From Meconema thalassinum (Eukaryota > Arthropoda > Insecta > Orthoptera > Tettigoniidae), in the NCBI GenBank assembly GCA_946902985.2, contig OX336389.2, positions 339,238,444 to 339,302,443 of the forward strand: 64,000 nucleotides of DNA. The letters run 5' to 3'. Every line of letters starts with the position of its first letter. The first letter of the stretch is position 1. Position numbers and translations under genes: made by a program. The notes beneath the pieces are model-generated. The model saw only the letters and a list, made by a program, of their open reading frames with translations, was not told the origin of the DNA and searched no databases. Below, in pieces: positions 31,793-43,924 of this stretch.

Positions 31793-32287
31793 GCTATAAA
31801 TCTTGTTAAAGCCTAGGAGAGCCTATCTGTATTAACTAGGTAGCCTATACAATTACTACCGTACAGCCACATAATGCTGTCTGTAGATTTTTCCTGTGAG
31901 TTTGATGGGTTTTTTTCCTTACCACAAAACTTATCAGACTCTTACAGTCAGTAAGGGCTCGATAGGGAAATAAAAGTAATTCTTTCTGTGAGGTGTCTCC
32001 CATGGAGAACTGTCAAAAAATGAAGAACACTGTGTCCACATTTATGATTAAGAAAGATCTTTGTGCAGTTTCCATCAGAAAAGTTGCCCAGTGATATTGT
32101 GAATGAAGATAACTACTGCAAAACATTATTAAGTTTTGAAATAACAAGGAAGCTATGAAATGCCGAATGGACATTTGGTTTAATTATCTAACGCCACACT
32201 GTACATTTATGTTATCTATGTGTTTATTGTCTGTATGTCACGATATGACTCTCTGAGTTAAAGTGACAATTAACAAGTAGACTTGGT

Positions 32288-32318
<31 letters not shown>

Positions 32319-34087
32319 TTTCAGTACACTCCTTAATTGCGAAGCAACTTCTGAACAACTTCAATTTGCAAAACCAGTGCCCAACCTTGATTTACTTCCA
32401 CCATCACATGAAGAAATAGTGGACATAATCAAGTCATTAAAAAACAATAGAGCCCCTGGTGAAGATGGACTTATTGCAGAAGTTTGGAAATTGGATCATG
32501 AACACATAACACCAAAAATTCACAGAATAATATCAGATGTCTGGAAAACAGATAAAATCCCAAAAGAATGGAAGAGTGCTTTGATACACCCACTCCATAA
32601 GAAGGGAAGTATAACTGATCCGAATAATTATAGAGGAATTTCGCTTCTTCCAGTCGCTTATAAAATTCTCTCTAAAGCTTTGCTGAATCGACTCGAGCCA
32701 CAGGTGGACCACCATATTGGAGAATATCAGGCAGGTTTCAGGAAGGGAAGGTCCTGTATTGAGCAGATCTGGAACCTCAAGACCATACTGCACATCCGAC
32801 GATGCAGGAACACTACAGTCACATTTGTGGATTTCAAAAAGGCTTACGATTCGGTTGACAGACAAACCTTGTTTAACAGACTAGAAGAATTAGGAGTTGA
32901 CAGGAAGACCAGGGCCATCATCCAGGAAACATTATTGGGAACTACCTCAAAGGTGAAATTCATGGGAGAAATCTCTAACTCTTTTGCAATACATACTGGA
33001 GTTCGACAAGGGGATGGTTTATCACCACTCTTGTTCAACATCGTACTGGACAAAATCATCACAGAATGGGAAAAGCATGTGAAAGGTATCCAAATTGGAA
33101 AGGAGAAAGGGAAAAGAGTCACTGTGAAATGCTTGGCCTTTGCAGATGATCTGGCCATCTTAACAAACAACAAGGATGAAGCCATATTAGCGCTAGAGAA
33201 ACTACATGAAATCTCCAGTAAAACGGGACTTGATATTTCCTATGAAAAAAAACACAGTATATGGATACCAAATCAACAGGAAACATCACCTTGCGAACGC
33301 AATATGGAAAAATCTCGCAGGTCACTCACTTCAAATATTTAGGAGAAGCCATCCAACCCACAGGATTGAACACAATTTCTAATGCAGATAGAATAGTAAA
33401 ATTGCAGAAGGCGTGCAAGCTGACATGGAATCATTATAACAAAAGAGCAGTATCTCGCAATGCAAAATTGCGCCATTATAACACAGTTGTCTTGCCTGAA
33501 GCCTTGTACGCGGCAGAAACCACCGTCATTAGAGGAATGACAAGAATTCAGGGTATTGAGAAACAGGAACGAAAAATTCTTAGGAAAATCCATGGCGCTG
33601 TTTTCCGTAATGGAATTTGGGTCAGGAGACCAACATAGGAACTTTATGAAAATACAGACACCATTGTAGATAAATTTAGGGAGAGACGTCTGCAGTTCTA
33701 TGGACACATATATAGGATGGATGAGAACAGACTCACTAAGAAGATTTTCAATATCGTGAATGCATGTAAATTAAAGACCAGTTGGATTAAAGAAGTACAT
33801 GAAGACATGGAATTACTTAAAATCTCTGAAGACGACATTAAGGACAGAGAACAATTTAGAAATAAAATCAGAAACACGAAAATTGTACAAGTTTCAAGGA
33901 TACATCAGGGAAAAAATGGACAGAGGAAAGGAAGAAAAAGCACAGTGAACTAATGAAGCGGTTTTGGGAAGAAAAGAAGAAAGGAAAAGGAAGTGAAGCT
34001 GTGATTGGCTCAAGCTCTCACGCTCTCCTGAAGGGGAATAATCGGAAATAATAATAATAATAACTCTACTTAGTATTAAACAAAGTC

Positions 34088-34400
34088 CCCGATTCTTGGA
34101 TGTTACGGGTAATCTCGAGAACCACTGGATGGATTTTGATGCGGTTTTCACCATTCTGTAAATGATATCTCGAGGATGATTTCTGTAGATTTTTTTTATG
34201 ATCAAAGGAAGCCGAGCAGTAATGATTTCAGTGGAAAAGTCGAAAAAACCAGGCGTCCGAACGCTTTGTAAGCTTACGCTGGGCAAACCGTTCAAAATAT
34301 CTAAATACTATGAGTGTAAGAATTGTACAGCATGAAAAGTTCTACAAAAAAGTCCGCGAGAGCATATGTCTATCTTCAATACATCACCCACTATAAGTGT
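34088..34400 (+). repeat. Dispersed repeat R, copy 1
   Basis: Starts 'ccgattcttggatgt' and includes 'acgggtaatctcgagaacca' and 'tttgatgcggttttcaccat'. About 80% alike (by eye) to 44033-44370 in the same orientation. No coding content; probably the non-coding part of an unidentified element. Confidence 0.7.
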
Positions 34401-34445
34401 TTTTACGTTTTAATTTCTTTCAACCATGTCCATTCAACTGCTGAG

Positions 34446-34555
34446 GCGACAGTTTACTATAGAGCATCCAGCGTTTAGAAAAGACTGTGGAGCCTTATGG
34501 CAACAGTGTTGCTAACTCTAGGCAGAGGTACGTGGCCGACGAAAGATACTGGCCC
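34446..34555 (+). repeat. Dispersed module S, copy 1, next to the THAP promoter
   Basis: 'tatagagcatccagcgttta' and 'gaaaagactgtggagcctta' recur inverted at 43925-43985. The next part, 'acgtggccgacgaaagatac', resembles the inverse of 43105-43140. The pair of segments is therefore one old repeat, split in the second location. Confidence 0.5.
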
Positions 34556-34673
34556 CAGTGCGAACAGCCATCTTGTCTGTGACGTAGGCGATGTAGTGAC
34601 CCTGGTTGAGTCGACTTGTGAATTTCTTGTGAATAGCAGTGTGAGAATAGTTAGTGTTTTATAAAGTGTAATG

Positions 34674-35541
34674 TCCAACTTTACATCCAACTTGTGTTGT
34701 GGTGCATCATGTAGCTGCAATAATCACGTAGCCTACAGGGTAAGTGTTAACACTTTATTTCTCATTAATGATACAGGTTAATCAAACGCACGTGTGGTGC
34801 AGGTTATGTACGAACTTCGTTAGCCTAATATTGTGGATGTTAAGGACTATTAGAATGCATGCTAAGTTAATTATCTGAGTTAAAGTTAGATATTTAATGA
34901 ATGTGTCTCTTTACAGGAAATCAAAATGCCGAGATGCTGTAATGTGGCTGGCTGTAAGAACAATTACAGATCTCAGCATGAAAATGTTTCTACATTTTCT
35001 CTCCCAAAGGACGAAAAATTAGGAAATATATGGCCTAGAAAAATTCCCACTGACTTCTCTAAAGTGAGCAAGCCTATAATTTGTATAAAACATTTTCCTG
35101 ATAGCTCTGTTATCAGGACAGAGCAAGTTGATGGGGAAATAAAGACATTTGCTAGGAGTTATCCGAAGTTGAAACCTGATGCAGTATCTTCAATATTTTC
35201 GAATTTGCCAGGATAGCTATCCACTCCTGGGCCTTCTTCTAGAAGACTGTGTGATGCAGAGGTAGAAAATCTCGGATAAAGCCATAGAAGCGAGCTTGGA
35301 AGACTTCAGCCACTACGAAGAAGAGAATTCTGTGCACAGTCTATCGGATATATCTGAACACTTCTCCTCCAACAGGAATAAATTTAAGCAGGAATGGACA
35401 CATATCAAGACAGAAGACAAGTTGGTGAAGTGCTTGAAGAATTTGAGTGATGCAGTGCCCATAATTACAGGTTCTGTGTGTATTCTAAATAACCTCAGCA
35501 TTGAGCTGGCTGTCAATGGGTTGCAGATTCCCAAACATTAA
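34674..35541 (+). pseudogene. THAP-domain gene fragment with 5' exon and intron
   Basis: The coding start ATG 34926 opens MPRCCNVAGCKNNYRSQH, with the THAP C2CH finger continuing through Cys-x2-His ('ICIKHF') to 'PKLKPDAV'. THAP domains bind DNA in host factors and in P-type transposases. A TAG at 35214-35216 ends the frame; a later frame (35296-35541) reads on with acidic sequence. Upstream, a donor gtaagt (34740-34745) and an acceptor tttacag (34911-34917) suggest a 5' exon and a ~175-bp intron. The stop and the later frame change argue for a pseudogene. Host gene or P-type transposon origin cannot be decided here. Confidence 0.55.
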
Positions 35542-36599
35542 GTTCCACAAAACTTTCTTTGCATTACTGATAAAAATTCATTTGATGAACTAGCCTACTT
35601 CATTTCATTGAAAATTCTGAGTGCGATGAAAATGGAAGAAAGTTGTCAGCAGTGAATGCTCCTGTGAACATCCTACAGAGAAGTTTTTCGAGTGATGATT
35701 GCACACCATTATAGTCTTTAATAGAGCAAGTTAATTTTTTAGATGTTAGGCAAACAATCGTAGGTACAGTGGAGACACGTTACTCTTGGCAGCTTCCATA
35801 TAATATGTTCACTTGTCATCAGTGTACAAAAAGTTACATCGGAGTGGTCATATTTATCTGCCTCATCCATCAAATCTTCAAAAGTTGCTTGGTAAGTTTG
35901 ATTTGAGTACTTTTGACATTATTGGGAGTATTGAGTAGCCTATCTCAGTCTAAAGAAGAATAATTTCTTGAAAGATCATGAATGTTCATAAATTACTTTT
36001 ACCGTAGTTCATTTTAATGGAAAAGTTGAACTGTACTCTTCTAAAGCCATGGCGAGACAAAGCCATTGGTCGCTACTTGGTTAGGCGACTATCTGGACCA
36101 AAATTATTGTTAGTAGTACAAGCAAGGAGGTCTGGGGTTAGGTTTGTGTTTGTACGCAAAGAATACTCTGTATTGCCGGTACCAATAATGAGCGCTGGCA
36201 GCTGTCAAAGCTAACACGTGAGGAAATGCTGCGTTGCCACTGAGGCAGATCATGACTCATAACATTCCAAGAAGCTTCCAGGAAGACACAAATACTGGGA
36301 TCTGTGGTGTGTCAGCCATATTCGTGTGAAGGGTCAATTAAACATTGCGATGCACGCGAGTTTAGGGGAATTTTTAGTTGCCTAATCGCTCTAGCTGCTA
36401 CTAACTTAATTATGGGTCTATTCCTTTCATAGCCCCCTCTTCGTCACTTGTGTCTGAATTGGATCTGGAATTGCTTTCCAGGGAAACGATGAACCAATCT
36501 ACCCCATCATCGAGTATACATTCACGTTTCGTAGCCTCATCCAGTTCTCGTTGCACTATTAACACAAAACGCTTCCAGTTTTATGAAGTCACTTCCCTA
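35542..36599. other. Unassigned DNA, possibly decayed 3' part of the THAP gene
   Basis: Short open stretches exist (36017-36214) but show no motif. The first ~250 bp could be decayed continuation of the THAP reading frame. Confidence 0.35.
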
Positions 36600-36785
36600 A
36601 TAGCCTAAACGGTAAGCTTCTCAACCTCACGGAGTGTGAAATTCTTATTATGCCGTGCTAGATAACCCTTCACTTGACCCCATATAATTTCTATAGGATT
36701 GAAGTGGCAATGATATGGGGCAGCGTGATGATCTCATGGCCATGCTTTCTCGCCAGTTCATCCACGTGGTAGCCTACATGGATTT
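36600..36785 (-). pseudogene. Transposase C-terminal fragment (Tc1/mariner superfamily)
   Basis: On the reverse strand: 'HEIITLP', then after a one-base shift 'YHCHFNPIEIIWGQVK' and 'NFTLREVEKL'. The Pro-Ile-Glu block is the usual place of the third catalytic residue in these DDE enzymes ('NPIE'). It is collinear with the fragments at 37945-38258 and 39858-40431. Confidence 0.55.
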
Positions 36786-37944
36786 AGGCTTGCGCTGCTG
36801 TATAAGGTTGAGAAGGATATTAATTCTGAATGAAAGTGGAACGCGGCTTATACACTTGTAGCAGACATGAATGTACTTTTACATTCCTTGTGTCCTTGTT
36901 TCATTTTTTGGGCGATATTACGTATTGAAATTAGGAACCCTAATTAAAACTTACTACTGAACCTCATATATGTGCTAAAGTACGTAAATATGTGTTTTTA
37001 TTTTTTGCTATTTTAAAAACAGCTGCCATGCTTCGATAGCACTTGATCTCTTTTAACCGTCATCAAGGCTCACTCTAGCAGCACGCATCGAGGCACACAT
37101 GTGAGATACAAAATCACTGTTGATAAAAAGAAGTGGGATGCAAAATCACTGTTGATAAAAAAAGAATCATCGGGACACGTTAGGCAGTAGCCATTGCCAA
37201 AACTCATTGATCTGGGTGCGTTAGGCTGTAACCATTGTCAAAAACCATTGGATTGGACAAAGTGAAGGTAAGAATGGTCAGGTGTAGGTGCAGCCTTGGC
37301 CGCGCGCTGCTAGCGGGGCATGGTTGACACAAAACCATTGATCTGGGCACGTTAGGCTGTAACCTTTGTCAAAACCACAGTTGTGCGGAAAAAAATAGAC
37401 ATACATATTACAGGAGAGCGATATACTGCATAGTTATTACTGAGCAGATAACAAAAAACACTCATTTCAGCCGTACAGAGATGCGAAATATTGCACACAC
37501 TAGCATAATTAGAGTCGTGAACTGAGTGTTGCGAACAAATGATGCCCACTAGAGACTGAATTGGGCACTTTTTTGTTTCACATAGTACCGTAAGGGCGAG
37601 GTTGGCAGTACTGTTATGGTACTTTTTTTGATGATTGATTTGAACAATGCCGCTCACTGCTGTAATTTTCGCTATATTTGGAATGGCTGGGTGGGTCACA
37701 GACGGCGGAGGAGGAAACATCTATTAAAACATTGCTTCCTGATTTATTTCTCATCCTTTTATAAGGTATTTTGGCTAATTCATGTATTATATAGAGTGTT
37801 ATCGCTCGTTCTATGTTCATTCAGCACTACCGAGAAGGATTCCTTTTGTCCGAGAGCTGTCGCATGGTAGGCTACATGATGGCGGTCGAGCCATTCCAAC
37901 ATTCGCGGCTTCGTACTTGAAGTTGTTGGAGCTTATTCTATCTG
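36786..37944. repeat. Insertion-like gap with short diverged repeats
   Basis: Two copies of 'caaaatcactgttgataaaa' lie at 37108-37160. A phrase with 'cgttaggctgtaaccattgtc' (one or two changes per copy) occurs near 37170, 37218 and 37348, each followed by 'aaaaccattg'-type sequence. No gene is seen. This interrupts the transposase fragments. Confidence 0.45.
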
Positions 37945-38258
37945 TACTATGTGGTACGAAGCATTGTCCATTACAATAACACTGTGTTCAGGGATGTTGG
38001 GTAACAATTGTTCCTGGAACCATTTTAAAAACTAGTTGTAGTCCATGTCTTCATGGAAATCACCAGTTCTTTTCGACCTAAAGAGCAAAAGTGTATTATT
38101 AACAAAGCCGTGTGATTGCCCGGCATGTAGAATAATAAATCGACCCCCTCTGCCTGACGGCCCTTCCTTGTCCCCTGAACTGAGTTGTCACTCCAACCCT
38201 TAGACACTGTGTGACCAGCATTGACCCACATTTCACCTAACCACACAATATCCATAAC
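37945..38258 (-). pseudogene. Transposase central fragment (Tc1/mariner superfamily)
   Basis: The reverse strand shows 'WVNAGHTVSKGWSDNS', then after a shift 'GRFIILHAGQSHGF', 'TGDFHEDMDYN' with a TAG, and 'HSVIVMDNASYH' (second catalytic Asp). The first catalytic Asp should precede 'E-x-W-V-N' but the codon reads Gly ('LGEMWVN'). The gene is dead. Confidence 0.6.
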
Positions 38259-39857
38259 ATTTTTGCCCTATTAACTTAAGTTTTGAATTTTCCAGTAGCC
38301 TATTTTCACCCAATTTTCACCAAATTTTGTAGGTTCTTTAAAGTGAGCATAATTAAGGGAATTCTAAACTTTGGAGCTATTTGGTTCAGTCATTTAGAAA
38401 TTATAACATTTTATGTAATAAATATGCAAATTTTGAAAATGTCCCAGGTACATCAAATTTAAAGTTATCAATCTAAAACTTGTATGGAATGATCATCAAT
38501 GGTCTACAAATAAAAATTGGTATTACTTTTAAAATCAGTGCAAATGGTTTATTATTAAAATGGTTTTTTTTTTTAGAATGACCTGTTGTTCTGTTAAAAT
38601 ATGTCATTTTTTTCAAATTTGAACCTAAATATTTCTGAAAGTTATTAATATTTTTCAAAATGAATTCCACACATTATTAAGACCACAAAGTTGTATGTGA
38701 AAACCAAGTTTGAAGGTAATGGGATCAAAACGCAGGCAACTGGAACATTTAAAATGCTGAAAAATATGGTATTGAGAAAAAGCTAACTTTATTAAAAAAT
38801 ACAGTATTTTAGTGGAATTTCCTGCATCAAGACTTCCCTGAGTTTACAAATCACTTTTCCCACACTTCAGAGGTAACTTATTACTAAACCCATCTTTCTC
38901 CCTGATGTTGACACGAAGATTTACTGCCACATTCACCACACAGGTCTGTAAACAAATTTTGGAGGGCACCCATATATGAATGAGAATGTGCTTGTCATTA
39001 ACACTAGGTCAAACAGTATTCTCCTCACTAAAATAGGCCTATTCCAGTTTTCTGACACTGGCAGAAGAAGTAGTTGCAGCTGTTGAACTTGCATTACTTA
39101 ACTTCACATGTAATATCACCCCACTGTTTGTCAACATTCTAAATAGCACTATTCCATTTCTTTGTTTCACGGACTTTCGGTTTACACCATCGACTAGATA
39201 CAGAATACATCTAATAAACTGCACACAAATCTCTAAAATACCATTAACTTACACAAGTTCCACCACTCACAGTAAACCAATAAAAATATAATTCTTGCGA
39301 ATAAACTTCACTAAAGCCACTGACCATCAAAATAAACAAAGACGCATGGTTCCACCATGTATCCAAAATGGCCTATACTTTACTACAAACCAAAATACTT
39401 CTGTTCGATGTTAAATATGTGCATGTGTATAGTAATGATATTCTTTTAGTGAATGCCATACAGTTAAAAATTATATGGGATAAGAAAATAACATGTACGG
39501 TAAGAAAAGTAAGAATAATGCTCTAAGAAAAGTTTCACACTTGACAAACATTGCCTAGGCTACTCATAACTGATAAATTTACCAACAGATGGCACCATAA
39601 GCTTGTATTCAGATGATTGGCATGATAATATTGGCCAAGAGTATGAAATTACAACAAAATTGAGGGGTTTTTGGTTCTAGGAAGTAGGCGTTGCCCATTT
39701 CAAGACCTAAGCACGTGTTCTTTAAAAGCCCCCGTAAGGTATTTAAAAATGGCCGTACTTAAAAAACAAATGTATATTTAAGTGCCCCAAGTGATAGGTA
39801 ACTTCTAGGACATGAAACCAGATTTTGGTTTTTTGTTTGTAATTTTTGGCCTACAAC
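38259..39857. other. Unassigned AT-rich DNA between transposase fragments
   Basis: No gene or clear repeat. It separates two collinear pieces of one transposase, so it is an insertion or an intron. I saw no convincing splice sites or TSD. Confidence 0.4.
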
Positions 39858-40431
39858 TCAGTAGGGTCTCCCCATTTCATGTAGGAACTGACACCTCAAA
39901 GCCACAATATCTGGCCTCTCCATGATCACCTTCCCCCCATTAATTTTCTTATATTTAAATCCCAGATCGTGCAACACTTTCAGTGAAGAAAGGCTTCCTT
40001 GAAATAATTGTGCCTCTCTGAGCAAAAACAAGAAGTTTGCGACATGTTGGAATTTCTTTCCTAAAATAATAGCTATAAATATCCCGTCTAACAGCATCTT
40101 GTTGAAAGCCATCTAAATTAGTGACCACCCCTTCTCTATGCCTCTTCTTCCCTGGAGTTGATAGTTTAGACGGGCCAGCATCATCAGACAGGAACTTCCC
40201 TTCCGTCACTCGGTATGCAGTGATTTCACTCACACCAAGAGTCTTGGCAGTTCTTTTCCGCACCTGAACAAATGGAATCAGAGGTTCCTCCCGTAAGCGC
40301 ATATTTTCCTCTTCTTCCTCCATAAAATTCCTCACCGCACATACCATCTCCTTTACTTGGCTACGGAGAGTCACACTACGGCCTGAAGTTGTTCTGTCGC
40401 AGAGAATGGATCCTGGGCCTTCCGCGAGCAT
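39858..40431 (-). pseudogene. Transposase N-terminal fragment (Tc1/mariner superfamily)
   Basis: From ATG 40431: 'SVTLRSQVKEMVCAVRNFME' opens an HTH-type DNA-binding region ('KRTAKTLGVSEITAYRVT' is the helix-turn-helix), followed by 'TPGKKRHREGVVTNLDGFQQ'. After a frameshift near 40000, 'LFQGSLSSLKVLHDLGFKYK' and 'VIMERPDIVALR' continue the same protein to a TGA at 39858. This is the DNA-binding half of the transposase whose other pieces lie at 36600-38258. Confidence 0.6.
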
Positions 40432-43020
40432 GTACCGATGCCATTTTTACACAACGAAAATAGACACGATGATGCAAATAAAAGAAATAAACTCAAAATC
40501 TGTATATACACACGCTTCCAACAAAAACAGAACGATAACGCTTACTGTAGCCTATGAAAGAATAAGCAAATGCACTTCAATATATACTCGGGATATTACT
40601 AATGGCAGTGACGAGTTAGTTCACAGTAGAACACTGCGTCAAACCATGTGCTCACTGCTGTGTCGGCATTCATTGCAACACTGCTCGCTGTTGCTATGGA
40701 CACCGTTACCCCTCTTGTCTCCACTCCTCACCTCACCATTCAAGCGGATGGCAGCTTGCACCGTTCATCTTTTGTAAATCAGAGTATAACACATAGAATT
40801 TAACATGTATGCAGCGTTTAAACCCTAAGTGTTGTCCACGTTGTCATGGATGATGCCATTTTGTGTCTAGGGGAATTTTGTAAGTGTAAATTCCATTCCA
40901 TGTCCACATTAAAGCTATTGACACAAGTTGGCAGGCTTGTTTTGTTGAGATAAATTAGAGATGAAAATAGTACAAGAGTTAATAGAAGACTCTATCGTTG
41001 CCAAGGCTGCAAGATACCAATGTAATTGATAGTGATTTTGTACTGCATAAGGAAACAGTAGCAAGGCAGCTGGAAGCAAGTTAGACATGTCCAGTCCTCA
41101 AATTGTGTTCATGCATCTTTGTAACGATGAATTTGTAACCCACTAAGCTCCAGTGAGATTGGGAAATGGTGTCAGAAAAATTTAAAATCCTGAAGAGATC
41201 ATGAATCATCAGCAGGGTATAATGGCTGTAGTCCCTATGTGCAGTGCAGGATTTTTTGAGAATATTAATAGCTGGAGGATATTAGATCCTAATAATCGCC
41301 AGTAATATATCCAAGATCAGCAAGATATCACCTTTATAGTCTACTTGGTGAAACCTGCAAACTTCATTTTCTACATTCTAAGATTCTTCCAGACAATGTG
41401 TTAATGTGCTTGAGATGCTTATATTTATAACCAATGTCCTAAATAAAATAATGTCTGTAATACATTTTGTGTGTGCTTATTATAATTAAGTGTAAACATT
41501 ACTGTGTCATTGGATGAAGATTACTTGCAATTTGCTAGTGTTCTTGAAGATACAAGTATAGTTTTGTACTCCAGGGCCCTACCAATCACCACATCCAGAA
41601 TTCTCTGTTAAAGCTCTAGATTTACCCATTTCAAACCGATTTACCCAGTGTGTAGTACTGTTAACTGCTTATTTTCCATGTGGCCTGCAAGGATGCCCAT
41701 GTTCTTTTTCAGGGGGAATGGATGTGGTGAGGAGTATACGATATTTTATGGGAAGAAGGGGTAGGGGGGGACTGGGTATGTTATAAAATTCTTCATCCCC
41801 AGACCACCAGGGTGAAACAAAAAATAAGAAAAAATAATTAAAAGTTGAGGAATGCTTTCATTTGAATAATTTGAAGGGTCTCGTTTGACGTTTGGTGGAG
41901 ATCTTGGACATCTTATTGGGAGGGAGATACCATGTCCGTGTAGCCAGCATAGATCCAAATTACAATGTCAAGTATGGTCTTTCTTTAATTTTAATAAATG
42001 GAACAGTTCCACCTAAATGGAGTAGGGGTAAGTAAAGTGGCTTCTTGTCCAGGTGACCTGCTTTGCGAAGGATTATTTGAAACCTGATATAGGATTTATT
42101 CTTCAAAGCTTCGCACAAAGGCTCTTGACAGAATGATTTGAATCCCACTCCTTGCATCCTGGAAGTGTCTTCCCAACTCAACTGTAAATAAAAGCTAACT
42201 GAAAACGACTACCACATCCTTTTCTAATACAAGTACAGTACACACATAAGTGCATGGGGCTGATATCCACGACATTTCAATCCACTGAATTAACTCACAA
42301 TGAATAAGTTTCCAAGGTCCTTCACTTGTAGTAATATACTTCGTTATAAAAATCTTGAGCCCATAAAACCATAAATTTGACCTAAGCCTAACTGGGAACG
42401 GGAGAGAACCGTTAAACATGTCCATCATGATAGTAGTTGCCACAAGAAGTAAACCTGGCACTGTAGGGGATTGGTGTCAGATAAAAGGCTCTCTGCTAAA
42501 GGAGGTAAGTATAATCTCAGCAATTCATATATGTATCTGAAGTAGTCCTATGCATTAAATTTTTGTTGTTGAAAATGATTGTCTTATGGTAGGCCTACTC
42601 AAAAAAGCAAAATGCTAAAAACCACGAGTGTTGGCTCAAATTTCTTATATTCATTTTTATTATTTTGGGGCATGAATGACCCTTCCCTTGCAATAAATGA
42701 AGCACTGGATACTTTCTCCTAATGCAATGCTTGGTTGTTTCTTCTTTTTTTTTTTTTAATTCCAGCTGCTTTTAAAGTTAAACTTACATGTAAACTGGTA
42801 TGGAAACAACTTATTGATGAACGAAGATAAGAGGATAATATGTACAGTTTTGTATATCTGCATAAACTGGAACATCCATTCAACGTTTGTATTACACTGC
42901 TTAATATTCTACTGCTCTAAGGTTTTGAGCTAGTGATAGGGGTGGATTTCTTCCACAGCTTTTAACTTTATTTTTGAGTATCCTTAAATTCACACTAACA
43001 AATTACTCGGCTATTGGTAG
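40432..43020. other. Unassigned DNA
   Basis: Several short reverse-strand open frames (41746-41958, 41960-42181, 42195-42461) lie end to end but share no recognisable family and show no splice pattern I trust. A poly-T tract is at 42746-42758. Confidence 0.35.
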
Positions 43021-43039
43021 GCTTCTATAGATGAGAATA

Positions 43040-43240
43040 CCTTGGTGCAATCAATGCGGCGAGGCGAGCGAGCGACACCACTCCTCTGTCGTCACAGATC
43101 CGCGCCATGGCCTGTCTTTCTCGTCGGCCACGGCAGAGGTAGCGCTGACGTCATACGTTATGTTCACCCGCTTCGAGTACTGCGCTTTCATGAGTTAGCG
43201 AGACAACACAACCTCAGCAGCTACCTGAAATAGAACTCGC
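43040..43240. other. CpG-rich island-like stretch with a TGACGTCA site
   Basis: GC- and CpG-rich sequence in an AT-rich surround, with TGACGTCA at 43146-43153, like the sites near 20330 and 20380. A short open frame (43042-43233) lies in it. It may be part of the dispersed module seen inverted at 34510-34555. Confidence 0.35.
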
Positions 43241-43496
43241 CCAGGAAGGAGCAGTATTAGGGATACTGTACGCGAAGAGAACCAATAACGACATTAATTT
43301 CGTTGTGATATGACTCATTACTGATTGACAATGTCGAGAGCACAACCCTTCCTTCCTTCTCGGATGTACTGTATGCTGATGATAACAATTTTTACGTCAG
43401 CAATATTGTTGATCATCACCTCTTCAGTTATTAGTTAGGCTGTAATTTAGTTTCTTTTAATTTTATTTTTGTTGTTTTGTTTAGAATTTGTAATAT

Positions 43497-43590
43497 TGTA
43501 GTGAGTTGGCCGTGCAGTTAGGGGCGCGCAGCTGTGAGCTTGCATTCGGGAGATAGTGGGTTCGAACCCAACTGTCGGCAGCCTTGATTC
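43497..43590 (+). mobile_element. SINE-3 head only
   Basis: 'gtgagttggccgtgcagtta' and 'gtgggttcgaacccaactgt' form A- and B-box regions like those of the SINE-3 family; the 'CAGGCAAATGC' body is absent. Flanking to the right holds 'ttgccgacggaactgagcac', also found at 44500 within Penelope-like sequence. Confidence 0.6.
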
Positions 43591-43924
43591 GATCGAACAG
43601 AAAATAAAACAGACACACCACAATAACACCAATGACGGATGGTGCTTCAGAACTTATGTTGCCGACGGAACTGAGCACGTGCTCCACTCCGGGCGAGCAT
43701 GCAGCACTGGACGAGGCTCTTCTTTCCAGCGTGCTAACCCCGAAAATGTTTAAATTACTAAGACGTAATATAAACGATACTAGTATGCAATAACAAAGGT
43801 AATCAATTGGTTGATAATTGTAGGAAGCTATTATGACGAAAAATATATATGTTCAGATTTCCTTCATGATAAAAGTTGGGGTAACAAAACCAGTGTAGGG
43901 GGGTTTCCGTTAAAAGTAAAAGCC

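Larger units (their letters stand above)
27577..32323 (+). mobile_element. Third LINE (two-ORF, clade unassigned) inserted in the RTE linker
   Basis: An 18-bp TSD with one mismatch bounds it: aaatatctcagtacactc (27559-27576) and aaatatttcagtacactc (32324-32341). A (aaat)n tail precedes the right copy (32289-32323). Length is 4.75 kb. It encodes an ORF1 with a 2A-like motif, then endonuclease and RT with a C-terminal zinc finger. Endonuclease and RT are of the APE-containing LINE type; I did not settle the clade. Confidence 0.9.
22336..33953 (+). pseudogene. RTE endonuclease-reverse transcriptase ORF in four pieces
   Basis: Endonuclease: 22336-23083 begins MAERQENIPLPQ and has 'GTLNVNTLLKPGK', 'LALQETRFTD', 'NVHAPTNDYHRKD' and 'LLGDFNSQLGKEKKY'; it continues at 26697 ('TWISPNETLGEFQIDHVA', then 'DSDHHLL'). 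The linker lies at 27053-27576. The RT is at 32342-33342 ('NYRGISLLPVAYK', 'VDFKKAYDSVD', 'GVRQGDGLSPLLFNIVLD', 'FADDLAIL'), then shifts frame at a run of eight A (near 33243-33250). The C-terminal part 33261-33953 has an in-frame TAG at 33636-33638. Apart from the insertions, only the shift and this stop are seen, so the copy was fairly young when first interrupted. Confidence 0.85.
22284..34059 (+). mobile_element. Full-length RTE-clade LINE carrying three nested insertions
   Basis: The 11-bp TSD ataactctact is at 22273-22283 and 34060-34070. The element ends in an (aat)n tail. RTE pieces are 22284-23083, 26697-26848, 27042-27576 and 32342-34059, about 3.2 kb in total, the usual RTE length. 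The interruptions are a CR1/L2-like LINE (23084-26696), a SINE-2 (26849-27041) and a third LINE (27577-32323). Confidence 0.9.

Noticed and set aside
41746..42461. Three consecutive reverse-strand open frames, possibly exons
   Set aside because: No recognisable domain, weak splice sites and different frames; chance frames in a gene-poor stretch are enough to explain them.
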